Source: Ahaetulla prasina
Lineage: Eukaryota > Chordata > Lepidosauria > Squamata > Colubridae
Reading direction: 5' to 3'
DNA length: 64,000 nt
Assembly (NCBI RefSeq): GCF_028640845.1
Contig: NC_080539.1
Location: 104,558,554-104,622,553, forward strand
Position numbers and translations under genes: made by a program
Shown: positions 21,801-34,780 of the stretch, in pieces
Layout of the letters: each line of letters starts with the position of its first letter
Position numbering within the stretch: the first letter of the stretch is position 1
The notes under the pieces: generated by a model
What the model was told of the DNA's origin: nothing
The model's input: the letters and a program-made list of their open reading frames with translations, nothing else
Database searches by the model: none

Positions 21801-22583
21801 AGGTAAGTATTATCCAAAGACTGCCATGAAATGCAAAGCAACTGGAGGAAAGAAGAGGCAATCCCTACTCTTCATGACTTGGAAAAAATATTTTAAAGTC
21901 TTTAAAAAATTTGAATCTTATGGGACGAAACGAACCATTGTACTGACCAAAATCATTGAAGAAAATCTTGTCATCCGAATGTCCCAAGTCTCAATTTCTA
22001 GAAAAGATTTAGGAAAACCATGGGAAATTAATGTGGGAAATGTTCTTTTTATCTCTATTTCTCTGGGCTCATTTAAAAAAAAACAAAACATTACCATTGT
22101 ATAACTTCTACAAAGACGTTTGAGATTCACAAGTAACATGCAATTGAGGTGTAATTTCCATATTGATAGTCATAACTTCAGAGTTAGATAATTAGAAATG
22201 TATAAACAGAGGGTTGGCGGCTAACTGTAATAACTGCTTGTGAAAAGCCAGGATACAGTATTTGTCATATGCTCTGGTCTTTGTAGTACTGGCTTTTATA
22301 CTTGTGTGCACAGATTGCTGGCATAATTCATGCAACTTTGTAGCTTCTTTTAAATTCCTATACAATTGCAGTATGCAATGCATTTTCCTACATGATGATA
22401 TATGTATGTATCTACAGTATAGCCAGTATGACAGCCTTGTGCATATGTTCTTGATGTAGTTCTCTATAAAATTGGTAGTCTGCTTGTCAAAAGGCACATT
22501 CATTTCAATTCAAGCCTCAGGTTCAAAGGAATTCATAGAACTATAGGCCAAGATGTGGTGTCAGGTTTTATTTGTACCAGTAG
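21801..22583. other. Intergenic DNA, nothing recognised
   Basis: AT-rich sequence. A 92-codon open frame at 21826-22104 has no recognisable family and is probably chance. Confidence 0.45.
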
Positions 22584-22585
22584 TA

Positions 22586-22914
22586 CAGATGATCACAATT
22601 GAGGCCAAAATTTCAATTAAGCAACACAGCTGTTAAGTGAGTTTTGCCCCATTTTGCAACCTTTCTCGCCACTGTTGTTAAGTGAATCATTGAAATTGTT
22701 TAATAACATAATTATTAACTGAATTTGGCTTCCCCATTTATTTGACTAGTCAGAAGTTCGCAAAAGATGATCACATGACCCCAGGACATTGCAACTGTTA
22801 TAAATACATGCCAGTTAATAAGCATCCAAATTTTGATCACGTGACCACTTTTTTCAGTGCCATTGTAACTTCGAATGATAACTAAATGAATGGCTGTAAG
22901 TCGAGGACCATCTG
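22586..22914 (+). repeat. TA-flanked MITE family T
   Basis: Begins CAGATGATCACAATTGAGGC (an internal deletion removes part of the left end) and ends AAGTCGAGGACCATCTG. TA flanks both sides (22584-22585 and 22915-22916). Contains GTTAAGTGAATCATTGAAAT and TTTGATCACGTGACCACTTT, family hallmarks. Confidence 0.85.
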
Positions 22915-22916
22915 TA

Positions 22917-24020
22917 TAGGAGCCCTCATTCCACGTAAGAGTTGGATAATTTAATTTTTGCAAGATCTTATTTACATATAACCCTCTACAAAATGTTCCT
23001 ATTAGATTTTAAAGACATTGGGAACTTTAAAAGCTTAAAAAAAGAAAGAAAAAAGGCTATTTTGTTTGATTTTGTACAATAATTCTATAAGATTCTTATG
23101 CTTATCTTCTGTACTTGTGATTTCTGTATCTTTTACTGTGACTGTCATTGTAAGAAAGTACCTGATATATTTTAAATGGCTCAAAAAACACCTTAAAATA
23201 TAGAAATGAGTCACATTTTGAAATACATCAAATATTTAAATTTCTATCTCAAGCAAAGCTATTTAATAAATTTATTGAGTTTGTGGCTTTTTTTGTTTAA
23301 ATCTACTTAAGTGTGTTTTTCTATGAAATCAGTGAGATTTCCTACCTGCCAAATTTGTCTAGGACTGACTCTCATGAAATTAGTCAGTATAAAATGCTTG
23401 TTAAATGATTATGCTATCAAGGCTGAATATGGAATCTGAAGTGCAGCTACAAATGAACAAGTAAATCCATAAATATAGTATTACTGGCTTACATGTTAGC
23501 AATTTCTCATAAGACCAAGCCTGAAATGCATGTATTCAAGTATATGGAAAAATGTTTTTAAAATACTGAGTACCATAGAATACTCTGCAAGTAAGTAAAT
23601 AAAAAAGATGGAGTAAGAATGATGTACAATTCCTAGACCTGAAGCTGAAATCAAACTTAGCTCTGATTTAAAATACTAATTACCAAATGTGGTAACATGC
23701 GTAATAGTCAGAAATAGAATTCCTTTGAAAGAAACTTTCTTTATAAATTAAATAATTTCTTTAAAGAAACAATAATATATAATCTATATATAGTTTGCCA
23801 TGTATAACACTTCTACTCATAGGATTTCCCTTGTGGGTTCATGTGTGGGAAGTCATGGTTTTCACCTTCCTAGCATGTGTACCTCATATACTGTTATGTA
23901 CTTGCAGCAAACTCCAAGCATATGGGTTGTGATACAATTTATAGAGTGCATTACAATCAAGTTGCACAAGTTTCATCCTAATGAAACGGTGTGGAATGTA
24001 ATGTAGCTAGAAAACAAAAA
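22917..24020. other. Intergenic DNA, nothing recognised
   Basis: AT-rich sequence without recognisable features. Confidence 0.5.
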
Positions 24021-24150
24021 ATTTTAGTGGAATTCACTTCCATGTAGTGTGGAACTGTGAGGCTCAATCAACTGCAAATTTTACATTTGTTACATAAAAC
24101 TTCATAGTCCAATGCTAAGCACAGTACATGGAAGTGAATTCCACTAAAAT
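24021..24150. repeat. 130-bp inverted repeat (31-bp arms)
   Basis: The left arm 24021-24051 starts ATTTTAGTGGAATTCACTTC. The right arm 24120-24150 is its reverse complement, with 30 of 31 positions matching. A 68-bp spacer separates them. I see no clear target-site duplication. It could be a small MITE or a hairpin-forming single-copy sequence. Confidence 0.8.
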
Positions 24151-24469
24151 CCCTCTCTTATTATTCCACAGTTTAGAATTGTGTGCAAGTGCACATTCCA
24201 TACTTGCAATTGTTGGCATATTAACTCAAAAAAGCAAGCATGTCACAATATTATGAAATATTCTTTGCATCCTGCTTTGGAATTCACTCTAAATATCCAA
24301 TAATTAGAAAAGCGGATTGGAAGCAACAGGTTTAATCACAGAAAAGGAAATGGGGCAACTGTTTACTTTGCACAATTTTAGTAGCCAGTGCTGTGGTCAG
24401 ATACTGATTGCAGAGACAGTAAGATATTCACGTGAACCTCCAATTCTATTGCTAACCATAACATGAGCT

Positions 24470-24631
24470 AGATTTTAAATTTATGGGTTTTAATTGGGTT
24501 TTATTTGTATGTTTTAATTAACGGGCTTTTTGAATAAGTTTTTTAACTGTTTTTATACTGTATTTATGTGTTTTTAAGTGCCTGTAAACCGCCCTGAGTC
24601 CTTCGGGAGATAGGGCGGTATATAAATATGA

Positions 24632-24663
<32 letters not shown>
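24470..24663 (+). mobile_element. CR1/L3-type LINE 3' end
   Basis: TTTTAAT-rich 3' UTR leading into the hairpin CCGCCCTGAGTCCTTCGGGA with AGATAGGGCGGTATATAA, then an (AAAT)n tail at 24637-24663. It is the plus-strand equivalent of the LINE tail at 61003-61080. Confidence 0.8.
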
Positions 24664-24665
<2 letters not shown>

Positions 24666-26564
24666 CTACTGATTTTGTGTCATTTTGGCAAGAAATTATA
24701 CATTCCTGTGTTTCATTTGCTAGGATATCATTCTTAGGAACTTCTTTGTATCTGGATATCAGCAATGTATTGCCACTTTCCAGTGCATCTGTTTTTGTTT
24801 CAATTATTTCTCTTCAGTGGTTTAGAAATCTCTGCAAGATGTTCACAGATTCAGTTTCTGAATATGAGGATAAACTTCAAAATAAAATAATAATACAAAA
24901 GTAGAAAACCTATAGTAGCTTCCTCCATAATCTATAATTTTCTTTCATTCACCTTCTTAGAAACATTTTTTTCAGGTTAACTTGTTTATCTCATCTCTAT
25001 ACTTTTTAAATAGGTTATGAACCCCTTTCATATATTTAATAAAAAGGTGTGCAGTAAACTTGAATAAAATAGTATTGACAGAGTTTATTTACTACACTTG
25101 AAGTATAGTTTAGAAACCACAGTGGCTTTCTATTAAACAAAATGAATAAATCCACAATACGTTTATGGGAACTTGGTTGTATGAGTCCACATCAAGCCCC
25201 AAAATCCAACAGCTAGCAAAAAAAATCACAATACTAATTCCACAAACCCAGTGGAACTTATGCTCTTCTACTTTAATCAATAAACCATGTGAAGAATGTT
25301 TAATGGTGTTAAAATCCAACTTTAAGATTTTACAATTTGCTGTAGAATATTTTACTGGACACCTTTCATCTGTATTCATGTTGTAATTAATGTAATTTAT
25401 AGGATGTAAGTTGTAAGTAATACAACCAGGTAATATAAATAATAAAAGTTTTGTGGCCTTTGAATTAAGTATATTCAAAAAGCTGCATATTTGGCCATGC
25501 CTAACAAAAGTAAAAAGGTACAGCAATTTTTGTCTCTTGGTTAACAGTCGTCTTTTCAATTTGTTAACATTCATTCAAATTCCAGTACCTCATTGATTAA
25601 TCAAATTTAAGAATTAAAGACTTTGGATTGGAAAGCCCAATTACTGACTGCATAGAATGCATATGTTTATCTGCAATATTGTGCAGGTTCTGCTTTTAAC
25701 CTTCAGATGTCTATTGTAAGGTCTGAGAAGATACTTTCAGATATGCAGAAGACTGCAAGCACTGTAGATACAGCAGTGCAATATGACTAGCTTAAATGAG
25801 TCTATGCAATCATTCTGTACAGCTGAAAAAATGTGTGATAGTTCATCTGTGCTTATTTTTAAAGTGTATTCTTAAATATACTTTAAAGTGTATCTTCTTA
25901 AATATTATATTATAATAAAGTACTGTTATGACTCTTACACTAACAGAGTAGTAGTAGATATAATACTCCAATAGTTAAAGAAGGAAGAATGCATTTACAA
26001 GTTAATATAAAAGTAATATGAGAATTATTTTCCCTTTAATATAGTGGAATATAATACAGAAAGCTGCAGCATGCAATGAAGGACTGGCAAAAATGGGATA
26101 ATTCCATTTTCCACACACCATTGGATACAATCTATTGCTATTTCATTAATGGATTTTAGCTTGAAAAAAATTGTGTCTAAAAAGTAATATAATAATACAG
26201 CTTAAAGCAGCAAGATAAAGCATTGATAATTTTTTTCCTTGGGGTAAATCATGTTAATCTGTTACAATTCAAGCAATGAAGCTGCATGACATTTTCATGT
26301 ATCTCACAAATCAAATTCAGCCCATGGACCATAGCTAATTTTGCTATTGATTTTATTTCTGTTAATCCATCAGACAAAATTAGGTGAAAATAAGTTGTAA
26401 TTTAAAGTACTTAACCCAATTCATACTTAACGACATGCCGCAAAATCTTTGCAAAATAACTAGTTATATTGACATTATTTACCATTATGTTGATGAACAT
26501 TTCTTTTATCGACATACACTCACATCATATATACTGTATGTGATCTATAATCTAAATGCTATTT
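24664..26564. other. Intergenic DNA, nothing recognised
   Basis: AT-rich. An E-box-like CATATG lies next to TTATCT (25660-25672), a chance-level motif pair. The ORF at 25110-25574 has no family resemblance. Confidence 0.45.
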
Positions 26565-27440
26565 AAGTACTCCAAAGAACCATCCAAGGTGTACTCTCAA
26601 CTGCAATGCAACAATACAGTAACAGGAGAGCTGCCAACAACAGCAGAAATTGAACAGTACTGGAAGAATATATGGGAGAAAGAGAAGACACGTGATACCA
26701 GGGAAAAGTGGCTGCAGAACTTGAGACCAAACCACAGCAATTTCCCAAAACAGGAACCAGTCACCATCACGATAGCAGACATACAACAGTGGGTCAGAAA
26801 CATGAAGAGCTGGACAGCATCTGGCCCATACATGAGCCACACTTATTACAGAAGCTAAAGAAGCTAATAGTGCATGAACACCTAGCAGCACAGATGAACC
26901 AGCTGTTAGCATCAGACTTCCACCCTGTCTGGCTAACTTAAGGGAGGACATTGCTGATCATGAAAGACCCCCCACAAGGAAATAGCACCGTCCAAATATC
27001 AGGCCTCCCCACAACATAGAAAGTCCTATCAGGTATCATAGCTACCAGACTATAGGACCGAATGGCCCAGTACATGAACATAGCTCAGAAGGGATTGGGA
27101 ACAACACCAGAAGCTCGAAACATCAGTTTCTCATAGAGCAGTTGCCCAAGATTCAAGGTCTAGACAGACCAGTCTGAGCACAGCCTGGATTGATTACAGG
27201 AAAGCCTACAACTTAATGCCACATGCATGGATCTGTGAATGGGGCTACACAAATTAAACAAGATATTAAGGGTCTTCCTCAAAAACTTGGTGGGGCTGTG
27301 GAAGACAATGCTGGAAGTCAATTCAAGATAGCTCACAAAAGTACAGAAGATACCAAAGTAATGGTAGGATTGCCACTAGTATTCCTGTTGGAAATAAACA
27401 TGAAATGGAATGCTTTGAAGTTGAATCAGAGACACCATTG
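26565..27440 (+). mobile_element. Non-LTR retrotransposon fragment, R4/Dong-like
   Basis: An open stretch (26556-26858) reads LPTTAEIEQYWKNIWEKEK, EPVTITIADIQQWVRNMKSW and TASGPYMSHTY. These match the region just before RT in R2/R4-type elements as I remember them. Broken frames then read AAQMNQLLASDFHPVWLT and, near 27190, WIDYRKAYN-like, an RT motif A. The element is truncated at both ends. The clade is inference. Confidence 0.6.
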
Positions 27441-29806
27441 ATTTTACCTGATTCATTTTCTTCTTATAATAGGCTCTCAGAAAGGAGGAGGAGAAGGAAA
27501 GGAAGAGGAGGAGACACACATACACCCATCCTGTTGGATCAATAAAGTCATCCTGCCACCCAACTGTGTGACAAAATAGTATAAAACAAGAGGAAGGGAA
27601 ATTGTCCATTGCCACTCTATTCCACATGGCAGTTACAATAGCTCCTAGTCAAGCTAGCTGGAAGAATGGCTTCTGTGTCTTTTCTTGGGTCAAACTGTGC
27701 TTCAAAGGGACAGCAAGTATAGTATATCTCCACAAGACAAAATCACTTAATTAAAAAAGGCCTAGATTCAGTGCAGCAATCAATGCATAACGTACAGCTG
27801 TACATTTTGCAATGCACTTAATGCAAAAATGCAAATAGGGAGTGTATTCTAGATTTGCAAAGGACACTGCAGGGAGAAGTTTGAAAGTGATTTCCCAGCA
27901 TATTCTGGTAACTCTTTAAGATTCTCCACCCACTTTTATGTCTGTCACAGTGAAGGGGAATCCCTAATGGAAGACTTGACACGTATGTGCTACTCTTCAC
28001 TAATGACCTGTTTCTGACCTTCCTTTTAAGTGTCAAGCACATACAGGCAAAACCTATAATCTGCTTATCTACTTTTATCATGCTACTTGTTTATAGAAAA
28101 ATAATATGATATAAATGAAGTGAATAAATTTTTCTACAAATTGGAGGATTAAGCAAAACAATGGACCAATGCATTTTTTAAATGTCCACTTTTTCACTTG
28201 GCCTAATGCACATGTTAACATGGTGCTGATTATTTCTTGCTGCTTCAATTACTTGAGGTCTATAGACTGATTTAGAAGATGTAAAAATAATCATATTCTC
28301 ATTTCATTGTGACGTTTATTAAAGTATTATATGTCTACACTGTAGTGGAGAATCTCTGATTTTTATATGACTATAAAATGACTATATATATATATTCATT
28401 AAATAGTTATGGTGGGCTGTTATAGTTCCTCAACATTTGAGAATCCCTTTGATGCATGCAACAAATTTAATCATTAAAATTATTAAAAGTTAGTAGCATA
28501 TTTACTTCTTGCCCCAACCTAATCAAATTATTAATTCTATTTGAAGGAGGGACGACCAGTCAACTTTGTAGAAAGTTGCAATATTGCAAAGTTTGGAGAC
28601 TAGTGCAGTAATGAAATGAGATTAATGAGATTAAGAATAGAGATGTTTGATTTATTTTCAAAACAAATAAAATTCTATGCACATGTAACTGCATGCAGTA
28701 GAATCGTATGGCTGTCCCATGCCGCAGTTCCACTGATATTTTTAGATGGTCTAATTATACAAGCAGGGAATTCTAAAGCAAAATTAAAAAGAAAGTATTA
28801 AAAAATGACATCCTTGTCACAAATTTCACAAAGAAAATTTGGTCACATTAATGGTCATTTATTTGCAGATACAAAATATAAAACTTTTGGGAAAACCCAA
28901 AGTAAATTAAAAGTGCCTGAAAAAAAGTCCAATAGATCACACAAAAGGCTTTCTCAGTTTCTAAATTATAGATGTGGATCCTATCTATTTTGTTGAGCAA
29001 GAACACTGAGTAAAATATGATATTATCACAAAGTTGATAACTTCATATAAACCCAGCTTGTTCTGTGTGCACAACAGACAGATGTGCAAATTGTAATTTT
29101 TGGATCAGAACAGTTGTTTAAAAAGCAACATCAGCACTAGTCAAGGTAAAGTTCTATAATTAAAATACATAGAATCCTTGCCTTGTGGGTATTTGTTTCA
29201 TTAAAATTAAACAACTGGGATTTATTTGAAAATACTATATAACTCCACTTTGTTGTAGTAATTCATTAGAAAACCATCAGGTCCCGGAGTCTTTCCCAAT
29301 TGCATAATTTGATTAAAATTACAGTTTCTTGAAGTGAAGGAGGTTTAGTGGCATTAGTAATCTGGTTCCATTATAAGGCAAATTCTTCTGTCAAGCAATG
29401 TTTCTTGTGCTGAACATTTTTAATGTGTTGAACTGCCTTGAAATTATTTGGAAAAAACTCATTAGATCTTTAAATTTCTATTTTAATTATTGGAGTTGAA
29501 TTGGCCTACAGTAAAATTTATTAGTCTTGCAGTGTCAGATTTAAGCTATAGCCAAGAAAGCACAAGCCTTGAATGCCAAAGTTTATAGAGTACTAATACT
29601 GCCCCTCTTTTTGAATCATTCTAAAAATGCAAATCTTCACATCAGTGGGATGCATTGCCATTAGTCACTGTGGCCTTGGGCCACCACATGCCCTTGAGCT
29701 GTATGAACAAGAGAAGCTAATGAGAAGAATCCTCTCTATATTGAGCAGAAAATCATCAAACAAAGCTACACACTTCCTATACTAGAGTTTTTGTACAGAG
29801 AACTGG
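27441..29806. other. Intergenic DNA, nothing recognised
   Basis: AT-rich sequence with short TA runs near 28385. No exon or known repeat seen. Confidence 0.5.
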
Positions 29807-29814
29807 GTAGTCTC

Positions 29815-29951
29815 CAGTGGTGGGATTCAAATAATTTAACAACCAGTTCTCTGTCCTAATGATTTCTTCCCACAATCAGTTCACCAAACTGCTCAGAAAG
29901 TTAACAACCGGTTCTCCCGAAGTGGTGCGAACTGGCTGAATCCCACCACTG
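29815..29951. mobile_element. hAT-like MITE family B, with TSD split by a later LTR insertion
   Basis: A 137-bp element with inverted ends CAGTGGTGGGATTCA and TGAATCCCACCACTG. The left target-site duplication is GTAGTCTC (29807-29814). The right copy begins GTAG and is interrupted by the solo LTR. It is completed as GTAGTCTC at 30493-30500, beyond the LTR. Confidence 0.92.
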
Positions 29952-29955
29952 GTAG

Positions 29956-30491
29956 TGTTGTGACCCAGGTTCCTGGACCCGGACTCCTGGACTCGGATGA
30001 TTCAGAAAGTGAGGGAGAAGACCTGGCAAGGCATGCTTCTCTTGGGCCTGCTCCCTCCCTGGCACCCACTCAAAGGGAGGAGGAGGGGCCGGCAAGGCTT
30101 GATTCTCCCGAGCCTTCTTCTGATTTGACAACGCCCCAAGAACAGTTTTGGAGTGATGCAATACTGTGCAGACATGACTGGCGCGCGCAGCAGAGGAAGC
30201 CAAGGAATGATGGTCATGCAGTGACATCTGCAGAGACTATAAATAGGAGGCGGGACTTCCTGGTTCTTTGTCTTGGACAAAGCAATGAATTTGCGCGGGC
30301 AAACTGTATCAATGGAGGGAAGAATATATTCGTGAGTAATTCTGGCCTTATCTATAATTTCCTCATTATCTCCAGAGACTTGGCAGGCCCGTGGGTAGAC
30401 GTGGCCAGGACATTTATCTATGTAATTAAATTAGAAGAGAAGGCCTTTGACTGACTCTTTGTTGGGAGTATTGGGGGAGGGAAACAGAACA
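29956..30491 (+). mobile_element. Solo LTR (536 bp) with 5-bp TSD
   Basis: Begins TGTTGTGACCC and ends AAACAGAACA, the TG...CA ends of an LTR. It is flanked by the exact duplication GGTAG at 29951-29955 and 30492-30496. A TATA box (TATAAATA, 30238-30245) lies at a fitting position. No internal pol sequence adjoins it, so it is a solo LTR left by recombination between LTRs. The 5-bp duplication fits Ty3/gypsy or a similar LTR element. The ORF at 29960-30454 lies within the LTR and is not a gene. Confidence 0.9.
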
Positions 30492-30689
30492 GGTAGTCTC
30501 TCTTAATTTCTTTTGGAATATCAATTATACATAATTGATGTATGAGAGTGAAATTCCAGATATTTTATTTGGCCAGAAAAATCTTAATCTAGTTGAATGT
30601 TAGGATGGTCCACTGACTTCTAATTTTCAGCTGAGGTATTCCATTTTCCATCATCACATCGCTATTAAGAGTAACTGTCCTGTTAATGA

Positions 30690-31950
30690 GTTAAGAGGGT
30701 GGCAAAACTTTTATGGACACTAGCTGAACAAGCCATCTCCACCATGGTGACAGGTCCATCCTACTGCTTCTTGATCTCTTAGTGGATTTTGATATTTTTC
30801 ATCATAATATAGTTCTAGGATAGTTTTTGGGGTTAGGGGTAGGATATATTGTGCTCTAGTGCTTCACATCCTTCTTTAGCAGTTGTTCCCAGCCAGTGTT
30901 AATGGGGGTGGGAGGGAAGAGATCATATCCGTGGCCCCTCAGGGCCTGACACTTTTTTGTCTCCTGTTCAACATCTACATGAAACCACAGGAAGAGGTCA
31001 CTCTCAGATCCAGGGTTTGGTATCATCAGTATGCTGATGATACCCAGCTGTGTGTCTCAAATTTGAGTGATGCAGATGAAGCTGTCATTGTTACTGACTT
31101 GGAGTCCGAAAGCTGTTTTTGATTGGGAAAGACTTCAGTTCAATACTAACAAGACTAAGTGGCTAGGCTATTTGGTCTCCTGGGATTGAGGATGTTACCA
31201 TCGTTGGTCTTGAATGGAGCTGCACTTCCCCATTTGAAACTTGTGCAACTTGTGATCCTTCTGGATCTGCAGCTACTGCTCAAAGAGTAGGTAGTGACTA
31301 GAAGGACCTTTGCACAGGCGTCATCTTGTCTACTATTTGTTGGTTGGGAAGCCCTTCAAATTCGTGCCTTGGTTACCTCACTATCGAATTATTACAATAA
31401 TATATGCTCTACATGGGGCTGCCTTTAAGGTCTATCCAGAAGCTATAGCGGTTCAAAATGCAGTGGTGTAGTGCCTTTTGTTATGCCCATATGTCATTAC
31501 TGCTGCATGAGTTGCATTGGTTGCCAGTGAGGTTTCAAATGCAAGGTGCTGGTTATTATCTATGGCATAAGATCTGGATATCTAAGGGACCATTTATCTC
31601 CAGTTGCTTCTGCCATCCATATATTCAGACAGAGACGTGCACTAATAGGGTATCTATTAAATGTTGTCATCTAGTGTTTTCTCTGTTGTGGTCACTATAC
31701 TTTGAAACTACACCCTCATGCTTAGGTTCCAGAAAGCTAAAACCTGGCTTTGGTCACAGGCCTGGGGTTGATATATCAATGCATTATAGTACTGTATATC
31801 TATGGCCCGTGTTTTATTTTGTTTCATTTGGGTTGTTTATAAGATTGTTTTAGTCTTGGCTGTCCATTTGGATTTTGTCCATAGTTTTTATGGATTTTCC
31901 AGTTTTGTACACCACCTACTGGCATTGAGTGGCTAATAAATTTCAATAAA
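30690..31950 (+). mobile_element. Decayed CR1/L3-type LINE, RT and 3' end
   Basis: An open stretch at 30883-31122 reads LFNIYMKPQEE and HQYADDTQLC, the RT catalytic motif, matching the LINE ORF at 61249-63027. Later broken frames read LHWLPVRFQMQGAGYYL. The 3' end has a TGGCTAATAAATTTCAATAA tail. Many stops; inactive. Confidence 0.85.
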
Positions 31951-33415
31951 TAATCAAATAATTACGTAACCAATTGTTTCTGTTCAGTTCTTTATGAAGC
32001 AATTAAATGGTTATTGGGATGAAAATATTATAGGGCAGCCAAAAGATACTATCACTGTCTGCCTGACCACATTATTATTTTGAAGAATCTTCCAAAACCC
32101 TTTTTTAAACAGCCAAGAATTTTGAGTTAAGAGGAAAACAAGAAAAAGGAAGTTAAATTAGCCTTCTTCATTCTAATATTCTCCAGATGTATTAGACTAC
32201 AATTCCCATCCACCCAGCCAAATAAATATTCTAAGTTAACAATTTTATGTTCCTACCCTTGTTACTTTATTTATGTAGTGATGTTATATCCTAGACTATC
32301 CGGGCTTTGGTATCCCTCTTAATGGTTTATGGCTACTTATTACCTATATCTTTCTGGAAGAAATTATCTCTGTTTTTTTCTAATCATGTTCTCACTTGTC
32401 CTCACAAACATGTATCTACCAACATCTGTGTTTGATGAAAGCTTTGTATGTGTTTCTTTTCCTTAAAGTGTTATGTAGATTTTGCTATAATCTTCATTGT
32501 GTGAAAAGTGGGCCATCTACTGCTAGTTTTAAGTATGAACTTTAAAACAGTGAGCACAGGCGTCAGCAAGCTGAGTGTCCATATTTACAATATTAATATA
32601 TATATTATCATATATATTAATATGAATATATTGTTCCTGGTTTTTATTTCATCCATGTTTTTTCTTAAGGGGTGCAATGTAGTTTAGCCTATTCATGGTG
32701 CACCCCGGGCAGAGTGACATTGTCATGGCTAAATAGTCTACACATTTTGGCTGCTGGACCATACAAGGATTTCTCATTATGAAGAAGTAGCATGAATATT
32801 GTACTGGTACTAATAGTAGGCAGTACTTCTATTAACTCCCCTACTTGGAATAACAATATATGACAATATAGAAAGTTTTTTGCTTATTTCTAATCCATTG
32901 GATTCTTTCCCATTTTGATGCTATCCATGGGTAAAGAGGTATTGCAGGGATTGATTCATATTGAATAACAAATTGTACAGTGATGTACAAATCCTTGACC
33001 CAGCCCAGACCCACTAAGAAATGATGGGCTTGTGTCTTCATTTTATTGATAGTTGGTGATCGGTCGGGAAGAAATTTTGTTGAAATTTTGGTGGTATAGC
33101 CACCAAGTTCACCAGAGGATGCAGCTCTGCTCTATGGAAAGTTTATCTCAAAATAAAGATTTCCTCATTGAACAAATATAAAATAGCTAGGCCAGCACTG
33201 AAAAATAAACCCATATTTTTGCCAAAATGTTGCGGTCACCTGAGTAGTTGCAGATGAACCGTCTTTACAATGAATAGGGAGTTCTTCCATATAAGTATTT
33301 TTTAAAATAATCCCCATTATTTATATTTAAATATTTATTTGTTTGCTGAAATAGTTTAGATATCTCCCTGTCTCACAACAATGTCTCTGGGTATTGCTTA
33401 GAAGATGAAAACTAG
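31951..33415. other. Intergenic DNA, nothing recognised
   Basis: AT-rich, with an AT palindrome near 32590-32630. No exon or known repeat seen. Confidence 0.5.
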
Positions 33416-33493
33416 TGGTGATGCTGATGCTGATGAAGAAGAAGAAGAGGAGGAGGAGGAGGAGGAGGAGGAGGAAGAAGAAGAAGAAGAACA
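33416..33493. repeat. GAT/GAA/GGA triplet simple repeat
   Basis: Runs of GAT, then GAA, then GGA, then GAA triplets. Confidence 0.9.
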
Positions 33494-33504
33494 ACATTAA
33501 TATT

Positions 33505-34260
33505 TTATTCTAGAAATGATGGCAAGAATCTCTCTTAATTTTGGGGCATAATGGCATTGAAGATAGTATTCCTGATGCAAAAGCAATAGAATGTTCTTCT
33601 TCATGAACCATGAAATGTGAAATAACAGTTTCAGCATCATTTGTGGAGGCATATCACACTGACCTCAATGGTTTATTTAGGTCATTATATGCAAGCCACA
33701 GGTTCGCTATCTGAAAAGCATTTTTACATTTTGTTCTCCATTTACATTGGACAGTTTCCTGCAACAACTCATGCAGTGGTTGCAGAAATGAGACTAGGAT
33801 GACAAAATTTTTCCATAGTAATTTTACAAGTCTGAAATAAATAGGTGAAAATGTATTCACCACTGTGCTGCATCAGCCATATTTTCGAGAAGATTGAGGT
33901 CATGCCAACCAATATTGTATGGTAAGAACTCTACTGCCTTTTGAAGAAAGTAACCCTTGGATAATTAGAACACCAGTCATCACATTTTCAAGTAGTGTTA
34001 AATGTTCACCTATAAAGCAAGTAGGGATTAAAGTATTATCCAGGATGCAGACAGTACGACCTAACCTTTGCAATACTTGATCCATTGTATTGTACGCTGA
34101 AAAACTGCAGGAGTGTTGAAATCTCCAAAGGAAGTCTTTGATACTGATACAGACATCTGTTGAGTGTTTAGGTACTGCTCTAAGACTGAGACCAAATCTA
34201 AGTGCTGATGGCACATGAGAAATCCGTATTACCTTTACTGGATTTGCTTCCAGTCATTAT
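33505..34260 (-). mobile_element. Decayed Ty3/gypsy-like pol fragment (RT-RNase H)
   Basis: Minus-strand broken frames read MDQVLQRLGRTVC in the RT region (about 34090-34050), PLHELLQETVQCKW with KCKNAFQIA between RT and RNase H (about 33760-33690), and SIAFASGILSS at the start of RNase H (about 33590-33560). The order and spacing match Ty3/gypsy pol. Frameshifts and stops show it is inactive. Confidence 0.75.
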
Positions 34261-34780
34261 CCTGTGTATTTGGTACTGGTTCTGGTTCCAGATGATAAAA
34301 ATTTACATTGTAATCCCCAGACAATCTTCCTTAGAAGAATTAGAGTTAGAACTGCTCAACTGCTATGTTTGATGCATGACCTAGTGCTATGATGCTCCAT
34401 TCATTCCAGTTTTCTTTCTACAGGGAAGGCAAAAATAAGAAATGTGATTTTTTAAAAAAATGACCTTGGCACCAGCATATAGATTTGAGCTTTTTTATGA
34501 TGCCATAAACTTCTTCTTTAAAATATGCTAATATTTATTGAGTGTAGGGTCAAAGATGTCTGTGGCAGGGAAGGGGGTTGGAATGACTAAAGGAATTTTG
34601 CCCATCACAAGGCTGCAAGCTCCAGCCTTTTATACATTGTAATTTAGGAAAGGAGTAAGGCTGAGTTGTGATGTCACAAAACTTGTTTCTTCAGATTAAA
34701 CAGATTCTGTGGATGCCTCACACATGACTAATGGGGGCATTTATAGCAAGCTTATAGATCTGTGCATAAATCTGGCCCAA
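34261..34780. other. Intergenic DNA, nothing recognised
   Basis: AT-rich sequence. Upstream pol sequence of the neighbouring gypsy relic may extend here but is too decayed to recognise. Confidence 0.4.

Noticed and set aside
29960..30454. 164-codon ORF that looks like an acidic, Pro-rich protein
   Set aside because: It lies entirely within the solo LTR bounded by the GGTAG duplication.
33416..33493. Acidic-repeat coding potential (poly-Glu) from GAA/GGA triplets
   Set aside because: Simple repeat without flanking open frame or splice sites.
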